A stretch of 43,887 nucleotides of DNA from the IMG/VR virus record IMGVR_UViG_3300013103_000669, positions 1-43,887 of that record. One strand, given 5' to 3'. A model generated the notes under the pieces. That model worked only from the letters and a program-made list of their open reading frames with translations. It made no database searches and was not told the DNA's origin. The position numbers were made by a program, and so were the translations under genes. The stretch's first letter is position 1, and every line of letters starts with the position of its first letter. Positions 17,247-24,420 of this stretch are shown here, one piece after another. The DNA comes from a virus.

Positions 17247-20200
17247 TTAAAATTCCTTACCATTTAAAAATACATCAATAGGCCCTTCATATTGTTTATC
17301 AGTTCTTATGAGACCATTTATTAATTCCCTCCGCGTATTTGAAAAAGCAATACCTAACCTCCAGCTTTCTTTTGCTGGAATTGATTGAATTGATACAAAC
17401 GTAAACGGGGTTGTATCTCTATTTTTCTCCAATCTCCATTTTGTATTTTTATCTGTCCACATCAATTGTGAAACAAGACATTCAAAATGTATATGATTTA
17501 ATTTTCGACTTTCATTGTAAATATTATATAACTCTTCTGTAATTTGACCAGGATGTGTTATATTAGTAAATTTATGCAACAATTTAGAAATAGCCGATAA
17601 TGCACCAATAATATCTTGCTGTTGAATATCACCACTCCCTTTATTTTTTGATTTATCTTTTTTCTGGGTTTGTGTTATTTGAGCAACACCGGAATTATGT
17701 ATAAATACGCCAGCGCCAGTAGCAAAATTGTGATGTTCTGAATCAACAGTTAAGTCATATAAATTTTGTGGTTCATCATATGTTATTAATTCTATTTTTG
17801 TAATTTTATGATTATTTTGTAGAAAATCTAAACAATTTGGGGAAAGGCGATCCAATGCTTCCCTACCCCAACGAAATCGAGCATCTGGATATATTGTTGC
17901 ATTAGCGGCATCAAAATTAATTTCACTAAATTCTAAATTTTTATCTTTCAACACACAAAGAATTTTTGCTACTCGAGTTTCAGCTTGAATTTGATTATGC
18001 GGTTTAAAAACCGGTTCAATTATTATAAATTTTTCAATTAATTCTGGATAATTGTTTTGAACATATTCGAATGTTGGAATTTTTCTGTTATTTATTCGAA
18101 TTTCTTCATAACTTTCATTTGTTAACTCCAAACCATTATCAATTACTGCTTGAATATTGTTTTGAATCATTGTTAATCTTGCTTTTTGAAAACAAGCGCT
18201 ACCGTGATTTGGGTTAGCTTCAAAGAATTTTTTCCTTGATTCATTTATTTGATCGTATATATTATTATCTACCATTGTTTTATTTCGTTTTTCATTAAAT
18301 TTTTTAATAAAGTCAGGATTTTGACAACGTCTTTTATTTGATTCCGAAACAACAATTTTCATTTTTTCAGAATCTCTTGCTTTTACTGCGTCTGGTGAAT
18401 GTAATAATATATGATTATTTTCATTCATAATTAAAATATTTGTTGGAATATCATTTAATTTATTTTTATCAATATGATGACAATGGTGCTTTGAATCATT
18501 TTGTAAATTTTTATCAATATTTACATCGCCATGTTGAGCAGATAAATGATAAACAAAATCAATTCTAGAATTGGGATGGTATTTCATTTGAATGTTTTGT
18601 TTTACTGTTTTATATCCATCTTTGGTGTCAGAATATATTGGCATTAACGAATCACCAATTTTTAATTCATCGGCTCGTATGGCTTCACCATTTCTTTTTA
18701 TCCATTCATGATCAAGACTGGATTCAATAAATTCACCATTGTCCAAGGTAATTTTTAATACCGTTTTTTCAAATCGATCTCTGTGAGCATCAACTACTTT
18801 TGAAACTTCGATTTTACCTTCTGGCGAACAACTAAATGTATAAAAATCTCCACCCAATTTAACTTTGTTATAAACATCTTCAATTGTGTAGGTATTACAA
18901 TTTACATCCATAATAAGTGTATCAGATTTTAAACTGGTATGAAAAGTTCTCAAAACCAATTGGGTGTTTACTTCGCCGAGACTTTGGGCTGCAATTACCC
19001 CAACATAACGACTTCTGAAAACTCGCCAAGTCTCCCCAAAACATCTTTTGCAAAGACGCTCGTTTTTGCAATATATGGGTGTTCTTATAAATATTGTTTT
19101 ACCAATTACAGTTGTATAATTTTTGTGGGTTAAATTAAGCAATTCAGTTTCACCAGGATTATTAATGAACCATTTCCCAATTAATGAAAATGCTTTTTTT
19201 GCATCATTTACAAAAATTGATAAATAATCTGTGGTGCCACAATCAGAATCGTTTTCGCAATCGTCAAGCATTAAATTAACCATTGAATAAAGAGTCTTTC
19301 GGAATAGATAACCTGAGTCAGAAGTTTTAACTGCAACATCAAGCAATCCCTTTCTCGCCCCGTATGAGGAAATGAAAAATTCTTTTTTAGTCAACCCATC
19401 ACAAAAACTATTTTTAATTGGTGTTTGTACAATCTGACCTTGAAAATTTGAAACATAACCACGGCAAAATACCATTTGTTTAACCTGGTCCATTTTACCT
19501 CGAGCTCCGCATTTTACAATATATGAATATTCAAAATTATCTTCGACTTTTTCCATAATTGATTCATCATTTAAAAGCCGCAATTGTTCTTTGCTAGATT
19601 CGATTGCAAATATCTCACTTTTCAAATCTTTCATTTCATGCACATTTTCAAGAGACATTGTACAGCCAACAACCGTGGCATATTTAAAACCGACAAATTT
19701 AACTTTATCTAAAGTTTCAACAATCTCACCCGGATAATCCAAATAAACCAAATTCAAATGAAACCCAATTTTACTTGAATCAAGCGACTCCAAAATAGGG
19801 GGGTATTGTTCGGGAAAACATTCATTTAATATTTTCTGACCCTCGGTCATTTGAACCCCTTTATATTCTGTCATCATTGAAAGTTTTTTAACTTTATTGG
19901 ATGATAAATAATACAAACCCAAAACCATATCCTGACTTGGTTTTGTTGAAAGGGTTAAATTTCCGGGTGTTATTAAATTTCGAGAAGCTAGGGTTTTATC
20001 CAATACTTCAGCTTTTGCTTCTTTTGATAATGGTATATGAACTGCCATTGTATCGCCATCAAAATCTGCATTAAAACCTTCGCAAACTAAAGGGTGAATA
20101 TATATTACACTTACATAACGAACTTTAATATTAAATCCAACCATACCAAGACGATGCAATGATGGTTGGCGGTTTAATAAACAAACTTCATCTTCAACAA

Positions 20201-21278
20201 TTTTTTCACAGACCGATAATAACATTGGGTCGTTTTTTACAATACAATCATCAATCAATTTCAATGCTCTATTTGTAAATCGAAATGCCCCAGATTCTGT
20301 TAAATACCGTGAAATACGCAAACGAAATAACTCCAATACCATTTTATATGGGAGAACACATTCATTTAGCGAAAGAGTTGGGTCAGGCGCAATTACTGCT
20401 CGAGCAGAAAAATCCATTCTCTTACCTAAAATATTGGATCTAATAATACCTTCTTTTTTAGATAATTTTTCAATAACATGCTCAAACAATTCATTTACAA
20501 TTTTTTGAAATTGGATATAATAGGTATAATACAGACTTCGATTTGTATTAATATTGAAATCAGTTTTAATGAATAATTCTTTTTTATTCAATAACCGATA
20601 ATAAAATTCATTCATTTTATCAACATTTTTTGAATCTGTTTTTTGAATGATTGGGCGAAAATCAGGTGGGTTAATAAATACATCTTCAATAAATAGATGG
20701 TCAATATTATTGAGAATCTGTTGATATTCGGACATTCCAATGGAGATTAATTCTTCACAATTGTCTTTTACGAGATAATCAATTGATTCATGCAATGTTA
20801 ATAGCTTTGCTTCTGGTGATGGCATTTCTTCATCATCAACGCCAGAATAATAATATAAAATAACATCATCACTACCCTCACGATCCTTATCCCAATAGAA
20901 ATAATTATGTTCATTATTCATCAGGTTTTTGATGGTTTTTATTAATGTATGATTTTCACCAAATATTTTAGAAATGTATTTTAGGAAAAATGGATTTACA
21001 ACTTTAATTGGAAGGTTAATTCTTGCGTGTTGTCTTCTTCTTTTGAATTTGGAATAAGTATAATTTACACCACATACTTTGCAATGTACATCTGGATCTT
21101 CTTCAATTGGCTTGCCATGATATTTTCCGCAGGCACATCTATAATTATATGTCGGGCCAAAAATAATTTCGGAAAATAAACCTTCTTTATGGAATCGCTT
21201 TTTCTTACTCGCCAAATAAGCCGAGTTTTTTACTTCTGGTAACTTTCTAACAATTTCTTTGGATAGAAATTTTAGCAT
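17247..21278 (-). CDS. rpoC-like: RNA polymerase beta'-like subunit with intein
   Basis: Catalytic subunit, 1343 aa as translated and 929 aa after predicted splicing. N-terminal zinc site: Cys48, Cys50, Cys66, Cys69. Then RQHARINLPIKVVNP (lid/clamp region), GKRMDFSARAVI, NRQPSLHR (about 369-376) and the metal-binding NADFDGD (403-409). A second cysteine group (CKNERLCKRC) precedes the trigger-loop segment TQLVLRTFHT, where His780 is the catalytic trigger-loop His. An intein interrupts directly after (782-1195). The C-terminal extein (ESWRLGIAFSNTRR) matches the end of beta'. ATG 21278 has AGGGGG upstream. It heads an operon with beta and FolE2 from a promoter-like motif at 21331. Confidence 0.96.
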   Translation of the reverse strand: MLKFLSKEIVRKLPEVKNSAYLASKKKRFHKEGLFSEIIFGPTYNYRCACGKYHGKPIEEDPDVHCKVCGVNYTYSKFKRRRQHARINLPIKVVNPFFLKYISKIFGENHTLIKTIKNLMNNEHNYFYWDKDREGSDDVILYYYSGVDDEEMPSPEAKLLTLHESIDYLVKDNCEELISIGMSEYQQILNNIDHLFIEDVFINPPDFRPIIQKTDSKNVDKMNEFYYRLLNKKELFIKTDFNINTNRSLYYTYYIQFQKIVNELFEHVIEKLSKKEGIIRSNILGKRMDFSARAVIAPDPTLSLNECVLPYKMVLELFRLRISRYLTESGAFRFTNRALKLIDDCIVKNDPMLLSVCEKIVEDEVCLLNRQPSLHRLGMVGFNIKVRYVSVIYIHPLVCEGFNADFDGDTMAVHIPLSKEAKAEVLDKTLASRNLITPGNLTLSTKPSQDMVLGLYYLSSNKVKKLSMMTEYKGVQMTEGQKILNECFPEQYPPILESLDSSKIGFHLNLVYLDYPGEIVETLDKVKFVGFKYATVVGCTMSLENVHEMKDLKSEIFAIESSKEQLRLLNDESIMEKVEDNFEYSYIVKCGARGKMDQVKQMVFCRGYVSNFQGQIVQTPIKNSFCDGLTKKEFFISSYGARKGLLDVAVKTSDSGYLFRKTLYSMVNLMLDDCENDSDCGTTDYLSIFVNDAKKAFSLIGKWFINNPGETELLNLTHKNYTTVIGKTIFIRTPIYCKNERLCKRCFGETWRVFRSRYVGVIAAQSLGEVNTQLVLRTFHTSLKSDTLIMDVNCNTYTIEDVYNKVKLGGDFYTFSCSPEGKIEVSKVVDAHRDRFEKTVLKITLDNGEFIESSLDHEWIKRNGEAIRADELKIGDSLMPIYSDTKDGYKTVKQNIQMKYHPNSRIDFVYHLSAQHGDVNIDKNLQNDSKHHCHHIDKNKLNDIPTNILIMNENNHILLHSPDAVKARDSEKMKIVVSESNKRRCQNPDFIKKFNEKRNKTMVDNNIYDQINESRKKFFEANPNHGSACFQKARLTMIQNNIQAVIDNGLELTNESYEEIRINNRKIPTFEYVQNNYPELIEKFIIIEPVFKPHNQIQAETRVAKILCVLKDKNLEFSEINFDAANATIYPDARFRWGREALDRLSPNCLDFLQNNHKITKIELITYDEPQNLYDLTVDSEHHNFATGAGVFIHNSGVAQITQTQKKDKSKNKGSGDIQQQDIIGALSAISKLLHKFTNITHPGQITEELYNIYNESRKLNHIHFECLVSQLMWTDKNTKWRLEKNRDTTPFTFVSIQSIPAKESWRLGIAFSNTRRELINGLIRTDKQYEGPIDVFLNGKEF
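17694..18935 (-). other. Intein with HNH domain in RNAP beta' trigger loop
   Basis: In-frame 414-residue insertion between RTFHT and SGVAQI of beta'. It starts with Ser (SLKSDTLIM, block A), has a block-B-like region with LDHEW, an HNH-like core (HHCHHIDKNKLN...N..H), and ends FATGAGVFIHN followed by Ser (+1). Terminal His-Asn plus a nucleophile after it is the standard splicing signature; Ser instead of Cys at position 1 is the less common variant. The extein joins perfectly to the RpoC consensus FHTGG. The insertion is one residue after the catalytic His, so the polymerase should be inactive until spliced. The HNH core suggests homing ability. Confidence 0.93.
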
Positions 21279-21330
21279 CCATATACCCCCTATTCCTTTT
21301 AAAATTTAAAAGAACGTCGCAAAGTTAACC

Positions 21331-21344
21331 TATATATTAAGTCA
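21331..21344 (-). promoter_or_regulatory. Promoter-like motif upstream of RNAP operon
   Basis: Minus strand TGACTTAATATATA, a diverged member of the TRACTATATATATT group, 52 bases upstream of the RpoC-like ATG. A TTGATT box lies further upstream (near 21350-21355), which could give a sigma70-like promoter for the host polymerase. This is plausible because the phage core subunits are made from it. The region between it and the hairpin at 21381-21423 is AT-rich and has no gene. Confidence 0.45.
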
Positions 21345-21380
21345 ATAAAAAAATCAAGAACTATATAATTAATAATTTTT

Positions 21381-21423
21381 AATGACCTTGCGTTAATAAA
21401 TATAACATTAACACAAGGTCATT
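21381..21423 (-). terminator. Long hairpin (17 bp) ending the 21435 gene, no clean T-run
   Basis: Minus-strand RNA forms a full 17-bp stem (AATGACCTTGTGTTAAT with its partner, one U-G pair) and a 9-base loop. It starts 12 bases past the stop of the 232-aa gene. In plus-strand RNA the wobble becomes a C-A mismatch, so selection appears to act on the minus transcript. The following bases are AAAAATTATTAATT rather than a T-run, so it may be a non-canonical terminator or a 3'-end-protecting or processing structure. Confidence 0.65.
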
Positions 21424-21434
21424 ACGGAGAAAAC

Positions 21435-22133
21435 TTATGTTGTCGAAATCTGACATTTCACTTTCCACCACACATATTCAACCCAATTTCCAAGCGTTAT
21501 TAAAGGCCACGCTACAACATCAACTAACTTTGAAAGTTTGCTAAAACGAATTGCGCAAAGTTCTTCAAACTTATTAGTTGAACGAAATTTTGAATTGAAA
21601 CACCCTGTTGTCGACCTTACCCACATATGGGCAAATATTTTAGCCGATAAATATTTATCACCGACATCGCGCAACCAGCGGCGAGAAGGTCGACAATAAT
21701 GTGTTCCCTTTCGATGAGAACGCATCACAGGATTCCAATTAGCTGTAAAGCAAGAATCAAAATTCCATGTTTCTAACTTTGACAAATTTGAACCTTCGAT
21801 CCCGTCCGGAGTTAAAACACCCAAAGGATGGCAAATTTTTCGTACCATGGTCCCATCTTCAATTATATCGTCACGCCGAAGAAAGTCATAAATATCCCAA
21901 TCCATATACGACTGAGGATGCATATGGTCAATTACCCAGCCTGACTTAATATTAAAATTATCATTGTCAAGCAAGTCTCCTTGCAAAACAATATTGCGAA
22001 GAATTGATTTCTCACATCCTTGTTTCTTTTTAACCGCAACAGCCATCCCATCAAAAACAACTGTTGCTGGGTGGCTAATTACTTCTAACAATAACCACCC
22101 GTGTTTAATCTTTGTAATGTTAATAACCTTCAT
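21435..22133 (-). CDS. Unknown 232-aa protein rich in Trp, Cys and His
   Basis: Not recognised. Visible features: DHMHPQSYMDWDIYDF near residues 70-85, eight or so cysteines, SHRKGTHYCRPSRRW (about 138-152), and a C-terminal Trp-rich hydrophobic stretch (WPLITLGNWVEYVWWK) that could be a weak membrane or packing segment. The His/Cys pattern could bind a metal, but there is no known motif. AAAGGAG precedes ATG 22133. It has its own promoter-like motif overlapping the end of the upstream E1-like gene and its own 3' hairpin, so it may be a single-gene unit. A 9-bp hairpin (22152-22160 with 22174-22182) lies in its leader. Confidence 0.7.
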   Translation of the reverse strand: MKVINITKIKHGWLLLEVISHPATVVFDGMAVAVKKKQGCEKSILRNIVLQGDLLDNDNFNIKSGWVIDHMHPQSYMDWDIYDFLRRDDIIEDGTMVRKICHPLGVLTPDGIEGSNLSKLETWNFDSCFTANWNPVMRSHRKGTHYCRPSRRWLRDVGDKYLSAKIFAHMWVRSTTGCFNSKFRSTNKFEELCAIRFSKLSKLVDVVAWPLITLGNWVEYVWWKVKCQISTT

Positions 22134-22181
22134 TTTTTCTCCTTTTATTAATTATTGAAAGACAACTTTTTATTTTCAATA

Positions 22182-22195
22182 AATATATATAGTCA
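22182..22195 (-). promoter_or_regulatory. Promoter-like motif TGACTATATATATT
   Basis: Differs at one base from the motif at 31488-31501 and sits 48 bases upstream of ATG 22133. It overlaps the TGA stop of the E1-like gene (22193-22195). A 9-bp inverted repeat (TTATTGAAA with TTTCAATAA) lies directly downstream in the leader. Confidence 0.6.
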
Positions 22196-23011
22196 CGCTG
22201 CCCCATTTGCAACCAAAATTTGAACCGATATAAATATATCATCTGTATAAGAATAATAAAATTCCGGATACCCAACATATTCATCTAAATTTAAATATGA
22301 TTTTATATCAGCGACCAAATTTTGGGATTGCAATTTTGGGTCGGTTATTTTTTTAATAAGGCGTTCTGCAATAATCATTGAATCTTCAAAAATTGCTACC
22401 CTAAATGGTTTTTGAGAAACCATCGCTTTATTCATCAAATTTTCAAAATCTATTTTTTCAAATGTCGGAGCTGCTAAATAATCTTTAACATTATAGCGGG
22501 TTATAACATATAGCGGATTGTCTTTCATTCGGCTGTGTATTATATCTCTATCAAATAATATTTCAACCAATTGTTTGGTTAAATTATCAATATCATTAGG
22601 TGGGCATTTTGTAAAATATTCACCTTTTACATCAAATTGGTATTTATGGTTAACTCGTCGATCTACGATTAATCTCTCACCGCTTAAAAATAACTTAATT
22701 GTATTTGGGTTTGTTGATAATCTATCTATCATATCTCGGCAATCAAAAACTAAATCATATTTTTCAAAATTTGGTATGTCATTTTCTACTACAAGTTGAT
22801 TTTTTGCTTCAATTTTATTATTGCTAATTTGTTTAAGAATATTAACTTTAGGTTGCCCAATATCATTAGCGCCGTATACATTATTAATATTTCTTTCTTC
22901 AACGCAGTCATTATCAAATATTGAAATATGACAATCATCTATATAGTTTACCATGCTCGATACTAAAGATGACCCAACTGCACCGACGCCAATTACTGCT
23001 ATATTTGACAT
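22193..23011 (-). CDS. Second E1/ThiF-like Rossmann protein (272 aa)
   Basis: Likely an adenylating enzyme of the ThiF/MoeB/E1 superfamily. It has the nucleotide-binding GVGAVG near the N-terminus (Gly8-Gly13), the end-of-strand acid pair FDNDCVEERNINN (Asp33, Asp35, Arg40, Asn43), a Lys at 55 and FDCRDMIDR around 89-97 in place of the usual D-x-x-x-x-R. No CxxC zinc knuckle is visible. The second half is not recognised and lacks an evident catalytic Cys, so it could be a non-catalytic E1 partner. The start at 23011 is chosen because AGGAGG lies six bases before it; an upstream TTG at 23056 would begin inside the terminator hairpin. It is separated from the first E1-like gene by the 173-aa gene. 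Confidence 0.82.
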   Translation of the reverse strand: MSNIAVIGVGAVGSSLVSSMVNYIDDCHISIFDNDCVEERNINNVYGANDIGQPKVNILKQISNNKIEAKNQLVVENDIPNFEKYDLVFDCRDMIDRLSTNPNTIKLFLSGERLIVDRRVNHKYQFDVKGEYFTKCPPNDIDNLTKQLVEILFDRDIIHSRMKDNPLYVITRYNVKDYLAAPTFEKIDFENLMNKAMVSQKPFRVAIFEDSMIIAERLIKKITDPKLQSQNLVADIKSYLNLDEYVGYPEFYYSYTDDIFISVQILVANGAA

Positions 23012-23017
23012 ATATAA

Positions 23018-23023
23018 CCTCCT
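23018..23023 (-). promoter_or_regulatory. AGGAGG ribosome site deciding the 23011 start
   Basis: A perfect AGGAGG lies six bases before ATG 23011. It excludes the upstream TTG at 23056, whose extra residues do not fit the ThiF fold, which begins SNIAVIGVG. Confidence 0.85.
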
Positions 23024-23032
23024 AAAAATTTG

Positions 23033-23075
23033 AAAAAAATCTGGTCCCCACGCCAACAGTAGGGGACCAGATTTT
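23033..23075 (-). terminator. Strong intrinsic terminator after the 173-aa gene
   Basis: A 14-bp perfect stem (AAAATCTGGTCCCC with GGGGACCAGATTTT) and a 12-base loop is followed by a run of seven Ts on the minus strand. It stands about 30 bases past the stop of the 173-aa gene and only ten bases before the AGGAGG of the next gene. Expression of that gene would therefore need read-through, or a promoter not seen. Confidence 0.95.
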
Positions 23076-23107
23076 CAGTAAATCGCGATTTAATTACTAC
23101 TTATATT

Positions 23108-23629
23108 TTATTTTTTACCGCGGTAACTAGGATGTTTCCGCAAATATAGGACCCAACAGCCCTTGCTTCCATCGGATTTGGGAAATGAAACTTCCCGACC
23201 ATTCTGGACAATATAATCATCATCCACAACACCGAAATCGTCACCACATCCAGCTTTAAATTTAACATATGCTGCTGCTGATGCAGGCGGGCGAACTGTA
23301 GATGTCCGACGAATATCTTTGACCGTAATCGGCCCTTCCATTAAATCAAACTTGACCCCAAGAGAAACCTTGACGATCGGCTTGGCAACCGAGCCAGCTT
23401 CTTCTTCTTCAAACCCTTCATCCGAAAGATCAACACTTTCGACCGGTTCAACAGTAGCAGCAGGTGCAGATACAGGTTTGTCTTTTTTAGACTCCCCATC
23501 GGCTGCCAGAAGCATAGCAATAACAACGTCTTTGGGTTTCTTGGAATACCCAACCAGCCCTTTTTCTTTAGCTGCGTTCTTCAGATCTTTTACCGTCATT
23601 TCCTGCAATTGCTGTTTTGTTTTCGCCAT
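23108..23629 (-). CDS. SAP-like domain plus compact C-terminal domain (173 aa)
   Basis: Residues 1-45 (LQEMTVKDLKNAAKEKGLVG, then KKPKDVVIAML) look like a SAP/Rho-N-type helix-extended-helix nucleic-acid-binding domain. Residues 46-85 are a Pro/Ala/Glu-rich linker. Residues 86-173 are strand-rich with two Cys and end SYRGKK. The gene is visibly richer in G+C (25-27 per 60 bases in two lines counted) than its neighbours and has AAGGAG plus a strong terminator, all suggesting high expression. It lies between two E1-like genes downstream of a JAMM peptidase. It is therefore a candidate modifier or substrate of that system, possibly with a beta-grasp C-terminal domain (inference, untested). It could instead be an unrelated abundant DNA-binding or virion protein. 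Confidence 0.75.
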   Translation of the reverse strand: MAKTKQQLQEMTVKDLKNAAKEKGLVGYSKKPKDVVIAMLLAADGESKKDKPVSAPAATVEPVESVDLSDEGFEEEEAGSVAKPIVKVSLGVKFDLMEGPITVKDIRRTSTVRPPASAAAYVKFKAGCGDDFGVVDDDYIVQNGREVSFPKSDGSKGCWVLYLRKHPSYRGKK

Positions 23630-23659
23630 TGTATTTCTCCTTTATATATTGGCGTTGTT

Positions 23660-23672
23660 GGCTGATTCAGCC
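23660..23672. repeat. 13-base palindrome GGCTGATTCAGCC in gene gap
   Basis: A perfect 6-bp inverted repeat with a single central base lies in the 72-base gap upstream of the 173-aa gene, 31 bases before its ATG. It is too tight to fold as an RNA hairpin, so if functional it would be a protein-binding site. It may be chance. Confidence 0.35.
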
Positions 23673-23701
23673 TTTTAAGAGACCCCTTTGGCCCATAAAA
23701 T

Positions 23702-24418
23702 CTAAACTGGTAATTCGGATTTTGCAGTTGCCATTTCAACTACATCAAAATAGATTTCGGAAGTTTTATTTAATTCCTCATCTTTTAATATATATAGCAA
23801 ATATTTATAAACACCCCAGCAAATAATAAGGGAAGCCGAAGCATTTGCAAAAATCAGTTGTGGGTCAGACCCCATTGCAATCATTTCTTCACACCCAATA
23901 TCAGCCGGGTTTTTATCAGCAGGGTTAGCTATTTCATCATGGTATTTTTCAATAGGTGGAAGTTTATCAACACCACCTTCACGATGGTAAAACAATACAG
24001 CCCCATCAACATAATCATTACCACCAGAAATTAAAATAACATCATCCAATGTTTGACAATATTGGCTGACAGCCAATCTGCTTGCGCGATTATCAACGCC
24101 CATTAAAACCATTGTATTTGTCCCAAATACTTCTTCAATGTTTTGCTTGGTGATGTAATGGGGATAGCAATTTATTTTAATATTACCTTCGTATGTTTCT
24201 TCTAGTTCGGCAGCTTTCATCTGAGCTTTATTTTTACCAATTGTATCCTTGGTGAAAGATTGGCGTTCAATATTTTTATTTTCAACACCATCTCCATCAA
24301 CAAGAATAATAGGTATATCATATTTCAGATGACTAACATATCGAGCCAGCAAATCAGTCAGATGGGTACCAATACCCCCAATTCCAATAATAACAATTTT
24401 TAAATTTTCAATTTTCAT
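23702..24418 (-). CDS. E1/ThiF-like adenylating enzyme (PRTRC-ThiF type), 238 aa
   Basis: Predicted to adenylate the C-terminus of a ubiquitin-like or sulfur-carrier partner. The Rossmann motif is GIGGIGTH (Gly12-Gly17), followed by LVDGDGVENKNIERQS (Asp41, Asp43, Asn48, Arg52 as in ThiF/MoeB), then GKNKA (Lys62/Lys64) and MGVDNRASR (Asp109), all in canonical order. Cys176 in IGCEEMIAMG is a possible thioester or thiolate residue. No CxxC zinc pairs are visible, as in the PRTRC-ThiF family. The layout D-x-D-x-V-x-x-x-N-I-x-R-Q matches that family well. It is two bases from the JAMM peptidase gene, with a good GGAG site. It is the clearest enzyme of the putative conjugation operon. Confidence 0.9.
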   Translation of the reverse strand: MKIENLKIVIIGIGGIGTHLTDLLARYVSHLKYDIPIILVDGDGVENKNIERQSFTKDTIGKNKAQMKAAELEETYEGNIKINCYPHYITKQNIEEVFGTNTMVLMGVDNRASRLAVSQYCQTLDDVILISGGNDYVDGAVLFYHREGGVDKLPPIEKYHDEIANPADKNPADIGCEEMIAMGSDPQLIFANASASLIICWGVYKYLLYILKDEELNKTSEIYFDVVEMATAKSELPV

Positions 24419-24420
24419 TT

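Noticed and set aside
17694-18935. Group I intron interrupting RNAP beta' (and topoisomerase)
   Set aside because: The reading frame is continuous through both insertions with intein block A/B and His-Asn ends, so protein splicing explains them.
23012-23056. TTG start at 23056 for the second E1-like protein
   Set aside because: It lies in the terminator hairpin and adds residues before the Rossmann strand; AGGAGG marks 23011.
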